Positions 1-7,649 of a DNA stretch of 16,156 bases are shown here, one piece after another. Source of the DNA: Opitutaceae bacterium (GTDB lineage: Bacteria > Verrucomicrobiota > Verrucomicrobiia > Opitutales > Opitutaceae); NCBI GenBank assembly GCA_025352845.1, contig JANXSC010000309.1, positions 1 through 16,156 on the forward strand. The letters are read 5' to 3'. Position 1 is the first letter of the stretch, and each line of letters starts with the position of its first letter. The notes under the pieces are model-generated. The model saw only the letters and a program-made list of their open reading frames with translations. It was not told the DNA's origin and ran no database searches. The translations under genes were made by a program, and so were the position numbers.

Positions 1-92
1 CTCGACGCCGCTTTCCGACGGGCCGGCTCGACGGCCCGCGCCTGCGCCAGCGCACGCTGCGTCAAGCCGCAGCGCAGAAAAGCGGCGTCGAG
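1..92. repeat. Nested inverted-repeat element (REP/BIME-like)
   Basis: Positions 1-14 are a perfect reverse complement of 79-92 (ctcgacgccgcttt). Between them sit two further perfect 7-bp hairpins: 19-25 with 32-38 (cgggccg/cggcccg, 6-nt loop) and 55-61 with 68-74 (cgctgcg/cgcagcg, 6-nt loop). A single strand could therefore fold as a three-way structure. The element occupies the noncoding stretch after namZ and is cut by the window edge. It resembles dispersed REP/BIME-type elements found between bacterial genes, but whether it recurs in this genome cannot be seen here. Confidence 0.55.
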
Positions 93-99
93 CCGCCGC
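78..99 (-). terminator. Probable intrinsic terminator of namZ
   Basis: Read on the minus strand, a 6-bp all-GC stem (gcggcg, 6-nt loop gctcga, cgccgc) is followed directly by TTTTCT. It begins 15 bp past the namZ stop codon. The T tract is short, so termination may be partial. The stem shares bases with the larger inverted repeat at 1-92, so the same DNA can form either structure. Confidence 0.5.
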
Positions 100-114
100 A
101 CTCCAAATTTCCGA

Positions 115-1350
115 TCAATACAGCAGGTATTTCTTCCGCTCGGCGCGGAATTTTTCCTCGGCGGCGTGCCAGCCGACGACGATTTCTACGGCGGATTTTC
201 CCGCCTGCATGGCGAGGCGCGTGGCATCGGTGCCGTTGACCTTGTCGAACATGTCGAAGGTTTTTTTGGCCTTCACGGCTTCGGCGAACACGTCACGTCC
301 CGCGACTTGCTTCAGCGCCTCGAGCGCGTGGTAGTTGATCGCCGTGAGCGGGGCGGCGGCGGGATCGGTGAAGTGGAGCTGCACGCCGCCCACGATCTCG
401 TCCTTGAACACGGCGTAGTAGGGCTTGTAGGTGAGGGGGCGGAAGACGACACCGGGGAGAAGGCGGGCGTTGAGATTCGCCGCGAGCGCGTGCGGATCGA
501 CCTTGGGCGCGGCGATGGTTTGAAACGGGAGCGTGTAGCCGACGCCGATGCTCACGCCGCCGATTTCGCCGAGCATCCCGGTCGCGACTTGGAATAGCGG
601 CGAGTCGCCGTGAGGGATGTGCGGCGACGCGGGGACCCACGGCAGGCCGGTGTCGGCCCACACCATGTCGCGCCGCCAACCGCGCATCGGGACGACCGTG
701 AGCTTGCAGGATTTTTTGATCCAGCCGCGGCCGTTGATCATCCGTGCGAGTTCGCCGCAGGTGAGGCCGTAAACGTAGGGCACGTCCCACTGGCTCACGA
801 ACGAGCGGAATTTCTCCCGCTCGACGAGCGGCCCCTCGACGCGCACACCACCGAGGGGATTCGGCCGGTCGAGCACGATAAACTCGATGCCCGCCTCGCC
901 GCACGCCTCCATCGCGAGGCCCATCGTGCTGATGAACGTGTAGGAACGCGCGCCCGTGTCCTGTAGATCGTAGATGAGCGCGTCGAGGCCCGCGAGCATC
1001 GCGGGCGTGGGTTTGCGCGTCGCGCCGTAGAGCGAGTGCACGGACAGGCCGGTGCGCGCATCGGTGCGACTCTCGACTTTGTCTCCGGCCGGCACATCGC
1101 CGTAGATGCCGTGCTCGGGGCCGAAGAGCGCGACGAGCTGCACGCCTTTCGCGGCGCGCAACACCTCGATCGTCGTCTCGAGCTTTCGGTTCACGCCCGA
1201 GGGATTCGTGATGAGACCGACGCGTTTGCCGGCGAGCTCCTTGAAACCGCCCGCAGCCAGCACCTCGTTACCGAGTTGCACCGGCGCGTTTGCCGCGAGC
1301 GCGCGGAGCGCAAGCAGCAGACCCATCCAAACGAAGGAGGAAAATCTCAT
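115..1350 (-). CDS. namZ: Exo-beta-N-acetylmuramidase NamZ (DUF1343, GH171)
   Basis: The 411-residue product matches the DUF1343 family, whose characterised member NamZ removes MurNAc from the non-reducing end of peptidoglycan fragments. Visible family motifs are FGPEHG (76-81), LIYDLQDTGARSYTF (125-139), DRPNPLGG (161-168) and a CGEL stretch near 198-201. The first 22 residues form a signal peptide (hydrophobic core, then ALAANA), so the enzyme should act in the periplasm or outside. Length is normal for the family. The ATG at 1350 directly precedes the signal peptide; there is no Shine-Dalgarno motif. It is divergent from a lipoprotein amidase starting 115 bp away, which fits a joint role in wall turnover or scavenging. 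Family assignment is strong; the exact substrate is inferred from the family. Confidence 0.88.
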   Translation of the reverse strand: MRFSSFVWMGLLLALRALAANAPVQLGNEVLAAGGFKELAGKRVGLITNPSGVNRKLETTIEVLRAAKGVQLVALFGPEHGIYGDVPAGDKVESRTDARTGLSVHSLYGATRKPTPAMLAGLDALIYDLQDTGARSYTFISTMGLAMEACGEAGIEFIVLDRPNPLGGVRVEGPLVEREKFRSFVSQWDVPYVYGLTCGELARMINGRGWIKKSCKLTVVPMRGWRRDMVWADTGLPWVPASPHIPHGDSPLFQVATGMLGEIGGVSIGVGYTLPFQTIAAPKVDPHALAANLNARLLPGVVFRPLTYKPYYAVFKDEIVGGVQLHFTDPAAAPLTAINYHALEALKQVAGRDVFAEAVKAKKTFDMFDKVNGTDATRLAMQAGKSAVEIVVGWHAAEEKFRAERKKYLLY

Positions 1351-1465
1351 GCGCAGAAATCAGCGGGCCGCACGCCGCGACGCCAGATGATTTCCCGCGC
1401 CGCCCCGCGCGATCGCGATTGAGCCGGACGGCGGGTTGCGTTCGGCTCGGGGGCTTCACCCCACC

Positions 1466-2542
1466 ATGAGAAAATTGTTGCCCCTCGCCATCGTCGTCCC
1501 ACTCACCCTCAGCACGTTCATCCTACTTGGTTGCCACACCGGGCCGGGCAAGCCACTCAAGCGCAAGGGCGACGAGATCATCGTGGCCGGGCAGTTGTTT
1601 CACACCGGCACGCGCATCGTCACCTGGATGGATCCGCGCGGTTACGACGGTTACCGCGTCGAGCGGCGGTTCAGCCCCGAAGAGGAAAGCAGCTGGGAGA
1701 AAACGAAGGACGCCGTGAAGGACCTCCGCCAGCCCAACCGCTACAACACGCGCCGCGACGGCCTCGCGCCCGAGGAGATCGAGCGCGTGCGCGGCGGCGG
1801 CTGGGACTTGCCGCTGCTCCAGCGCACCGTCGACCAGTTCGTGATGCACTACGACGTCGCGGGGATCAGCAAGCAGTGCTTCAAAATTCTCCACGACCTG
1901 CGCGGGCTCAGCGTCCACTTCATGATCGATATCGACGGGACCATTTACCAGACGGTCGATCTCAAGGAGCGCGCGTGGCACGCGACGATTTCCAACGGCC
2001 GCTCCATCGGCATCGAGATCGCGAACATGGGCGCCTATCCGCCCGGTGCGCACAAGGCGCTCGACGAGTGGTATCCCCACGACGCGCAGGGACCGTTCAT
2101 CCAGGTGCCGGAGCGCTTTGGCGACCCGCTGATCTTCACGAAGGATTTTGTCGGCCGGCCCGCGCGCGCCGAACTCGTGCGCGGCAACGTGCAGGGCACC
2201 GAGCTGCTCCAGTATGATTTCACGCCGGAGCAATACGCCGCGCTCACGAAACTCACCGCCACCCTCTGCAAGGTGTTTCCCAAAATCACCTGCGACTACC
2301 CGCGCGACGCCGAAGGAAATCTCGTCACCAAAAAACTGCCGGACGACGAACTGAAGCGCTACGCCGGCGTTCTCGGTCACTTCCACGTGCAGACCAACAA
2401 AACCGATCCCGGTCCGGCCTTCGACTGGGACCGCGTGATCGGCGGGGCGCGGCGGATGTTGGGGCTGCCCGAGGCGAAGCGTGGTGCGCCGAAGCCCGTG
2501 CTCGTGCCGTGGAGCGCAACACCCGCAGCCGCGGCGCAGTAG
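1466..2542 (+). CDS. N-acetylmuramoyl-L-alanine amidase, lipoprotein (Amidase_2/AmpD-AmiD type)
   Basis: The 358-residue protein should cleave the MurNAc-L-Ala bond of peptidoglycan using zinc. Zinc ligands are visible as H128 (in VMHYD), H305 (in GHFH) and D314 (in KTDPGPAFDW), with E184 (IGIEIAN) and K312 as the likely catalytic pair. Residues 1-23 are a lipoprotein signal with lipobox LLGC (C23), predicting attachment to a membrane. An in-frame TTG at 1436 would add ten residues, but the ATG at 1466 places the signal peptide correctly and is preferred. A small GGGG/CCCC hairpin (1450-1462) lies just before the ATG, and no Shine-Dalgarno motif is present. About 110 residues of charged, unassigned sequence separate the lipobox from the catalytic domain. 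Its divergent neighbour is namZ. Confidence 0.85.
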   Translation: MRKLLPLAIVVPLTLSTFILLGCHTGPGKPLKRKGDEIIVAGQLFHTGTRIVTWMDPRGYDGYRVERRFSPEEESSWEKTKDAVKDLRQPNRYNTRRDGLAPEEIERVRGGGWDLPLLQRTVDQFVMHYDVAGISKQCFKILHDLRGLSVHFMIDIDGTIYQTVDLKERAWHATISNGRSIGIEIANMGAYPPGAHKALDEWYPHDAQGPFIQVPERFGDPLIFTKDFVGRPARAELVRGNVQGTELLQYDFTPEQYAALTKLTATLCKVFPKITCDYPRDAEGNLVTKKLPDDELKRYAGVLGHFHVQTNKTDPGPAFDWDRVIGGARRMLGLPEAKRGAPKPVLVPWSATPAAAAQ

Positions 2543-2580
2543 ATGCAGCAACCATCGGGCGAGGTTAAATACGTCCGGGC

Positions 2581-2606
2581 AAAAAAAAGGCCCACCGGAG
2601 CGGGCC
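2581..2606 (-). terminator. Intrinsic terminator downstream of gnd
   Basis: On the minus strand a GGCCC/GGGCC stem (arms 2602-2606 and 2589-2593, 8-nt loop) is followed by eight consecutive T residues (2588 to 2581). It begins about 33 bp past the gnd stop codon and is the clearest terminator in the window. It probably closes the whole minus-strand run. It also lies just past the convergent amidase gene (stop at 2542), but the T tract is on the wrong side to serve that gene. Confidence 0.85.
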
Positions 2607-2639
2607 CTCGAAAGTTCTGCGGCGCGATTCGCAGTGTCG

Positions 2640-4145
2640 TTACTTGATCTCCAACTGCGGGCGCCCCGCCTCGGGCCAGTCGATGTGGTAGAACTTGCCG
2701 CGGGGCTGGTCGGTGCGCTCGTAGGTGTGCGCGCCGAAGAAATCGCGCTGGCCCTGGAGGAGGTTCGCCGGCAGGCGCGCGGAACGATAGCTGTCGTAGT
2801 AGGAGAGCGCGGAGCTGAAGGTCGGGATCGGCACGCCGCACTCGCTGGCAAGGGCGACGACCTTGCGCCAGTTTTCCTGCGCCTTTTGCACGGTCTTGTT
2901 GAAATAAGGATCGAGGAGCAGATTCGCGAGGGCCGGGTTGCGCTGATAAGCCTCGGTGATCTTCTGGAGGAACACCGCGCGGATGATGCAGCCGCCCCGC
3001 CAGATTTGGGCAATCTCGCCGAAGTTGAGCGTCCACTTGTATTCCTTCTGCGCCTCGCGCATGAGCTGAAAGCCCTGCGCGTAGGAGCAAATCTTGGAGC
3101 AGTAGAGCGCGTCGTGAATCGCGGCGACGAGCGCCTTCTTCGAGCCGCGGTATTTTTTCTTCGGGCCCTTAAGGATCTTCGAGGCGGCGACGCGCTCCTC
3201 CTTGATCGCGCTGATGCAGCGGGCGAACACGGATTCGGCAACCGTCGGGGCGGGCACACCCATGTCGAGGGCGTTGACCGAGGTCCATTTGCCAGTGCCT
3301 TTCTGACCGGCGGTATCGAGGACGATGTCGACGAAGGGCTTCTTCGTGACCGGATCCTTTTGCTTCAAAATGTCAGCCGTGATCTCGATGAGGAAACTGC
3401 CCAACATGCCGGCATTCCACTCGGTGAAGATGCCGCCCATCTCGGCGGGCTTGAGGCCGAGCAGGCCCTTCATCAACGCGTAGGCCTCACAGATCATCTG
3501 CATGTCGCCATACTCGATCCCGTTGTGGACCATCTTCACGTAGTGGCCCGCGCCGTTTTCGCCGATGTAGGTCGCGCAGGCGACGCCGCCCTGAATCGGC
3601 TTGCCGGGCGCAGCGCCGGTGAGCGGCACGCCGGTCTTGGCGTCGACCTTGGCCGCGATGGCGTTCCACACCGGCGCGAGTTCCTTGTAGGCGGCAGGGT
3701 CGCCGCCGGGCATGAGGGAGGGACCGAAACGCGCGCCTTCTTCGCCGCCGGACACGCCGGAGCCGATGAAGCGGAGACCTTTTTCCTTCAGCGTTTTTTC
3801 GCGGCGGATGGTGTCGGTCCAGAGCGCGTTGCCGCCGTCGATGATGATGTCGTTTTTCTCGAAGAGCGGCACGAGGCTGTCGATCACGGCGTCGGTGGCC
3901 TTGCCGGCCTGCACGAGGATCACGACCTTGCGGGGCCTCGCGAGGGAGGCGACGAACTCCTCGAGGGTCTTCGCGCCGATGAGGCCACCGGGCGTGGAGG
4001 GATTTTCGGCGACGAATTTCTCGGTCTTCTCCGTCGTGCGGTTGTAAACCGAGATGCGGAAGCCGTGATCGGCGATATTGAGGGCGAGGTTCTGACCCAT
4101 GACGGCGAGGCCGATGAGTCCGATGTCGGAGTGCGTTTTAGCCAT
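2640..4145 (-). CDS. gnd: 6-phosphogluconate dehydrogenase, decarboxylating (NADP-dependent)
   Basis: This cytosolic pentose-phosphate enzyme oxidises and decarboxylates 6-phosphogluconate to ribulose 5-phosphate. The N-terminal Rossmann motif is GLIGLAVMGQN (9-19), followed by NRT (35-37), the usual NADP-selecting residues. GVSGGEEGAR (130-139) and HYVKMVHNGIEYGDMQ (201-216) carry the substrate site, with K204 and E211 the expected catalytic residues; the signature DTAGQKGTGKW lies further on. The chosen ATG gives 501 residues. An upstream in-frame start at 4193 would add a hydrophobic 16-residue leader before the Rossmann strand and is rejected. The length is above the usual 470-485, partly because of an extra segment of about 20 residues (about 170-189) just before the TYIGENGAGHY motif. 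There is no Shine-Dalgarno motif. Confidence 0.95.
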   Translation of the reverse strand: MAKTHSDIGLIGLAVMGQNLALNIADHGFRISVYNRTTEKTEKFVAENPSTPGGLIGAKTLEEFVASLARPRKVVILVQAGKATDAVIDSLVPLFEKNDIIIDGGNALWTDTIRREKTLKEKGLRFIGSGVSGGEEGARFGPSLMPGGDPAAYKELAPVWNAIAAKVDAKTGVPLTGAAPGKPIQGGVACATYIGENGAGHYVKMVHNGIEYGDMQMICEAYALMKGLLGLKPAEMGGIFTEWNAGMLGSFLIEITADILKQKDPVTKKPFVDIVLDTAGQKGTGKWTSVNALDMGVPAPTVAESVFARCISAIKEERVAASKILKGPKKKYRGSKKALVAAIHDALYCSKICSYAQGFQLMREAQKEYKWTLNFGEIAQIWRGGCIIRAVFLQKITEAYQRNPALANLLLDPYFNKTVQKAQENWRKVVALASECGVPIPTFSSALSYYDSYRSARLPANLLQGQRDFFGAHTYERTDQPRGKFYHIDWPEAGRPQLEIK

Positions 4146-4215
4146 GGAGGGAAAGAGAAGGCGGAGGACTAGCCAAATGGCGGTGAAAACCAAATCCTTT
4201 CTCGGCGCGCGGCAT

Positions 4216-4248
4216 AAAAACCGCGGCCGAGCCGGCTAAGACGCCGGC
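4216..4248 (-). terminator. Possible weak terminator between the small membrane protein gene and gnd
   Basis: On the minus strand a perfect GCCGGC/GCCGGC stem (4243-4248 with 4231-4236, loop of 6) is followed, after ten GC-rich bases, by TTTTT (4220 to 4216). The gap between stem and T tract weakens the call. If real, it would partly separate gnd from the molybdenum-cofactor run upstream. The rest of the 113-bp gap shows no clear promoter. Confidence 0.3.
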
Positions 4249-4258
4249 ACGCCACGGG

Positions 4259-4546
4259 TCACTTGCCCGGTTTCGCGGGGAAAAACCCGGCGACGGCCTG
4301 CACAAAGGGCGTGGCCCACGCCGGCTCGTTGCGCTCGTAGAGCCAGTTGAAGCCGAGGAACGTCAGCCCCAGCAGCACCAGAAACCCGAGGATGAACTTG
4401 TTCATCTTGGCGAGCTTTCGCAGCACTATCACCACGACGATGATGGCGAGGATACCGAGCCCGAGCTTCAGCCAGACGTCCGCCGGGATGTCGCGCAGGC
4501 GATCGAAGAAGGAAGGACTGGTCGCGGTGGCGGCGAAGAAAATCAT
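4259..4546 (-). CDS. Small membrane protein of unknown function
   Basis: The 95-residue product is not recognised. It has two strongly hydrophobic segments (about 24-42, VWLKLGLGILAIIVVVIVL, and 51-70) joined by a short basic turn RKLAKMNK, so a helical hairpin in the inner membrane is likely, with the basic turn facing the cytoplasm. The C-terminal 25 residues contain aromatic and proline residues (NEPAWATPF). The reading frame stays open far upstream, but the segment before the ATG at 4546 is arginine-rich antisense to moaE, so 4546 is taken as the start. It lies between moaE (88-bp gap) and gnd (113-bp gap) on the same strand. Nothing visible ties it to molybdenum cofactor or sugar metabolism. 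Confidence 0.65.
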   Translation of the reverse strand: MIFFAATATSPSFFDRLRDIPADVWLKLGLGILAIIVVVIVLRKLAKMNKFILGFLVLLGLTFLGFNWLYERNEPAWATPFVQAVAGFFPAKPGK

Positions 4547-4575
4547 GCGAGTAGGAATGGACGAGCGGGAGTTTC

Positions 4576-4591
4576 GATTCGAGAACGAATC
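4576..4591. other. Short perfect hairpin between moaE and the small membrane gene
   Basis: A 6-bp perfect stem (gattcg/cgaatc) closes a 4-nt loop. It lies in the 88-bp gap downstream of moaE. No T tract follows on the minus strand, so it is not a standard terminator; it may be an mRNA processing or stability element, or chance. Confidence 0.3.
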
Positions 4592-4634
4592 TGCGTTTGC
4601 TCGCGACTGCCGGTTGAAAAGGAAGCGGGAAAAC

Positions 4635-5114
4635 TCACGCCGGCGGAATCGCCGCGGCCCCACCGTGCTCCCCGCGCGTCGCACAATTGATCCACGCCGT
4701 GGCGCCGCTGGCGTAGTGTTCCTTTTTCCAAATCGGCAGGCGTGCCTTGGCTTCGTCGATGATGTAATGGCACGCCTCAAACGCCGCCCCGCGATGCTCC
4801 GCCGTGACCCCGACCCACACCGCGAGATCGCCGAGCTGCAGATGGCCGGTGCGATGGACGCACGCGGCCGCGACGAGCGAGAATTTCGTGCGAGCTTCCG
4901 CCAGTATTTTCTCGCCCTCAGAGACCGCCAGCGGCGCGTAGGCCTCGTATTCGAGCGAGAGCACGGGCTGGCCCTCGTTGCGATTGCGCACCCAGCCCTC
5001 GAACGTCACGCACGCGCCCGCGCGCGGATCGGCGAGCGCGCGCTGCAGGGCGGAGGGGTCGAGCGGGAGCGCGGCGAGGCGGAAACTCGAAGTCGATTCG
5101 AAGATCGAAGTCAT
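4635..5114 (-). CDS. moaE: Molybdopterin synthase catalytic subunit MoaE
   Basis: MoaE is the large subunit of molybdopterin synthase, which with thiocarboxylated MoaD converts cyclic pyranopterin monophosphate to molybdopterin in the cytosol. The 159-residue product shows the family landmarks FEGWVRNRNEG (38-48), HRTG (87-90), EHRGAAFEACHYIIDEAK (106-123) and PIWKKEHY (127-134), which holds the active-site lysine. The length is normal. It sits 28 bp after the restriction gene and is separated from its partner moaD by about 3.1 kb. Usually the two genes are neighbours, so the R-M genes look inserted. There is no Shine-Dalgarno motif before the ATG at 5114. If it has no promoter of its own it depends on read-through across the R-M genes. 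Confidence 0.95.
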   Translation of the reverse strand: MTSIFESTSSFRLAALPLDPSALQRALADPRAGACVTFEGWVRNRNEGQPVLSLEYEAYAPLAVSEGEKILAEARTKFSLVAAACVHRTGHLQLGDLAVWVGVTAEHRGAAFEACHYIIDEAKARLPIWKKEHYASGATAWINCATRGEHGGAAAIPPA

Positions 5115-5142
5115 GCGTAGGGCGCTGTTGTTACGTTCTCAA

Positions 5143-6123
5143 CTAACTGGATGGCGTGACATCGGGATAGGGTCCCAAGAATCGCTCCCCATTGAAGTGG
5201 ATGAGGTGATCGGGTGACTCGGCGATCCAGACTTCTGATTCCCATGAAATCTGGCCAAGAAACGATTGCATCGCCCGGCGGCTTTCAAACGCAGTCACAA
5301 AAACAAGGCCGGCGGTCGATGCTTTGAAAAGCTGCTTCAGTTCCGAGCGCCGCTTGCCATCAACCGCACCGGCACTCGAGACGGCTTCGATCAGAACGAG
5401 CCAGTTCCGACGGATATCATGCACCACCACGTCAGGCATTTTGGCCGAGGCTTTCAGCGCAACCCCAAGCCCTGCAAGGTGCGCGGCATCGAGGTGGAGG
5501 AATTTTGTTTCGGTGTCCCCGATATAAACCACGGCGGCCCCCGGAGTGAAACGGGGACAAAATTCTTCGACCACGGACTTGATCAGCGGATTCTGGCCGC
5601 CGGCTGAAAGCGTAAGCTTGTCGCCATTTGGCAGCACGAGCGGCACGCGATTGAGTTCCCGCTGCCATTGCAGTTCGACAAGAATTTTCGCGCGTTGCTT
5701 TTCGTAGGAACCGATCGAGTGCGACCACGTTTCGCTTCCATAAATTTTCAGGACCGCCAGAGCCGCCGGCTCCAGTTGATAAACGGTCTTACCGCTGTTG
5801 GTGGGACGACCCAGCTGATCTGGATTGCGCAACAACAGTCCCGCTTCCGAAAAGAATTTCACCGCCTCGTCGCGAATGGTCTCTCGCGTGTTCGGCGCGT
5901 AGCCGACGCCATAGTGCTGCGCAATAAACGCGATGATGGGCGTGATACCGCAAAGAGGAGCGGTCGCCTCAGCCCACGGCTGCTTCGGCTTGAGAACAGC
6001 CAATGCCAGCAAAACCAACGCGGACATTTCGCTGCTCTGCCGTTCGGCAAAACCAAGGGCACGCAGGATATCCTGCGCGGCGCGAATTTTGGCGGCTTTC
6101 CCTGCAGTCGACTTCGTTTTCAT
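5143..6123 (-). CDS. Type II restriction endonuclease, BsuBI/PstI family
   Basis: The 326-residue protein has the C-terminal layout of the BsuBI/PstI family, whose characterised members cut CTGCAG. Seen here are PDVVVHDIRRNWLVLIEAV (230-248, with D231 and E246 in the nuclease core), GKR (256-258), VTAF (276-279), EVWIAESPDHLIHF (297-310) and NGERFLGPY (311-319). The N-terminal part (about 1-160) is helical and probably the family's DNA-binding domain. The ATG at 6123 overlaps the methyltransferase stop as ATGA, so translation is probably coupled. The frame is open upstream to 6306, but that part is antisense-like sequence within the methyltransferase gene. Base composition looks less GC-rich than the flanking genes. 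The recognition site is inferred from the family only. Confidence 0.9.
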   Translation of the reverse strand: MKTKSTAGKAAKIRAAQDILRALGFAERQSSEMSALVLLALAVLKPKQPWAEATAPLCGITPIIAFIAQHYGVGYAPNTRETIRDEAVKFFSEAGLLLRNPDQLGRPTNSGKTVYQLEPAALAVLKIYGSETWSHSIGSYEKQRAKILVELQWQRELNRVPLVLPNGDKLTLSAGGQNPLIKSVVEEFCPRFTPGAAVVYIGDTETKFLHLDAAHLAGLGVALKASAKMPDVVVHDIRRNWLVLIEAVSSAGAVDGKRRSELKQLFKASTAGLVFVTAFESRRAMQSFLGQISWESEVWIAESPDHLIHFNGERFLGPYPDVTPSS

Positions 6124-7649
6124 TTGGGCAGGCAAAAGCCGCCAACAAGCAAATCCAGCTCGGCCTGGTCTGGCAGTTCGGCACCGACCGCCGCACCGAT
6201 GCGGGCGAGCACGGATGCAGAGGGATAGGGCAGGCTGCGAAGATCGGTGGCGTTCACTTGTGTGTGCCCGTTGAAATGGCGGAAATAGGAATCGACCACG
6301 CTCCAATTCAGGTAGGCGCAGAGGCCCTTCGCCAACAAAAGAGGAAGACTGCGGCCCTCGCGGTGATAGTAATTGAGATGATTTTCGATTCCGAGCCAGG
6401 ACGTGGCGGCAGGGAGCCGCGCGGGATCGATGAGACTGGCGACGATGCGTTTTTTCTCCTCCTTGGATGAAAACCGCCGCACCACGACGTAAACGCCGAG
6501 TGGAACGAGCAAGTCGCGGCGGCTCGCGGGAACATCCAAGCCATTCGGTTTCTTGCCGCCCGGTTTGGGCCAGCGAAGAGCACCCGCTGCAAAATGGCAG
6601 GGATAGAACAACGGATGGTCCGTGCTGCTGGCCTCGGCGCGCAGATGTGCCCGCGCTCTGAAATCAACCACTTTACCGGTTGAGACGCCGAGTCCGAGGC
6701 TCGCGATCGTCTGGCCCATGCCCGCAAGACGAACAAGGGATGCGTGCTCCTGATCGCTGGCCGGCAAACGAATGAAGCACTGCCCATCGTCGGGCTGAAC
6801 GACTTCGGTCCACGGCAAAAGGTGAGTGCGAACGGAATCGGTGAGATCACCGTGGCTGGTGGAAATCTCGACGGTGTCGGGCGGGATGGATGCGCGCTCG
6901 GCGCGCAGAATAATATTTTCCTGCAACACGCTCTCGCTCGCAAAAGCCGCCGTGCGAGAGGCGAAAACGTGCAGACGACTCAACGCCATGCGGGAAATAA
7001 AATCCCGGCGAAAAGCGCGGAAATAAGGCCCGTTGCAGAAACTGCGGGGCACGATGGCGACCATTTCTCCGTCTGCCTCGAGCAGCCGACTCAACAAAGC
7101 CAAAAAACCGCTGTAGAGATTGGTGACATCTATTCCCACGGCCTGCAGGCGGCGATGCGCAGGCGAACCGGTTCTGAGCTTGGCGTAGGGCGGATTTACG
7201 ATGGCCGCATTGAATGTTTTGAGCGCCGGAGCGAACAGCCCTTGCTCCAGCATGGCGGTGGTCCGTGAGATAAAATCTTCGGTCTGAACTTCGGCGGTGA
7301 ATGAAATATTATGCCCGCGGCAAAGGTCCGCACATGTGCTGAGCGTTTCTCTTAATGATTCGATCGCCGCGGGATCGATTTCACAGGCGGTAACGTGAAA
7401 CGAAGCAGGCTTCGGGCGTTGGTGCACGATGCGCTGAACGAGCGCGAGGGTGAGCGCGCCGACACCGGCGCCGGCGTCGATTACCCGCCAGTCGCGTTGC
7501 GGCCGGACGAAGAACAAGGCGATGAAATCTGCCAGCGCGGGAGGGGTGAAGAACTGACCAAGCGCACGCTTGTGCGAGCGAGATTTGGCGAGTAGCGGCA
7601 CTGGATCGTTCAGTGCCGGAGCGGCTGTATGGCTGCGATTCATTGCCAT
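6120..7649 (-). CDS. Type II adenine-N6 DNA methyltransferase, M.PstI/M.BsuBI-like
   Basis: The 509-residue protein should methylate adenine in the target of the partner nuclease, protecting the host. The motif order is that of gamma-class enzymes: motif X GQFFTPP (31-37), SAM-binding DAGAGVG (58-64), an acidic residue in ACEID (88-92), and catalytic NPPY (152-155). The C-terminal 300 residues are expected to hold target recognition. Length is similar to known PstI-type methylases. Two starts are possible: ATG at 7649, or ATG at 7643, which forms ATGA with the stop of the upstream nuclease-fragment gene. Neither has a good ribosome-binding site. The stop overlaps the endonuclease start by four bases. 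A hand count of two lines inside the gene gives about 57% and 48% GC, against about 67% for a line in moaA. Confidence 0.9.
   Translation of the reverse strand: MAMNRSHTAAPALNDPVPLLAKSRSHKRALGQFFTPPALADFIALFFVRPQRDWRVIDAGAGVGALTLALVQRIVHQRPKPASFHVTACEIDPAAIESLRETLSTCADLCRGHNISFTAEVQTEDFISRTTAMLEQGLFAPALKTFNAAIVNPPYAKLRTGSPAHRRLQAVGIDVTNLYSGFLALLSRLLEADGEMVAIVPRSFCNGPYFRAFRRDFISRMALSRLHVFASRTAAFASESVLQENIILRAERASIPPDTVEISTSHGDLTDSVRTHLLPWTEVVQPDDGQCFIRLPASDQEHASLVRLAGMGQTIASLGLGVSTGKVVDFRARAHLRAEASSTDHPLFYPCHFAAGALRWPKPGGKKPNGLDVPASRRDLLVPLGVYVVVRRFSSKEEKKRIVASLIDPARLPAATSWLGIENHLNYYHREGRSLPLLLAKGLCAYLNWSVVDSYFRHFNGHTQVNATDLRSLPYPSASVLARIGAAVGAELPDQAELDLLVGGFCLPK

Noticed and set aside
1436..1465. 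TTG start for the amidase, ten residues upstream
   Set aside because: It would bury the lipoprotein signal peptide behind extra residues; the ATG at 1466 gives a standard N-terminus.
1523..3259. 578-codon minus-strand ORF
   Set aside because: It spans the amidase in antisense and the 3' part of gnd in another frame, crossing the clear terminator at 2581-2606.
2481..4172. 563-codon plus-strand ORF
   Set aside because: It is exactly antisense to gnd; its residues are Arg/Asp/Gly/Val-rich without family motifs, as expected from a high-GC shadow frame.
4146..4193. Upstream start for gnd giving a hydrophobic leader
   Set aside because: A cytosolic dehydrogenase needs no leader, and the Rossmann strand begins directly after the ATG at 4145.
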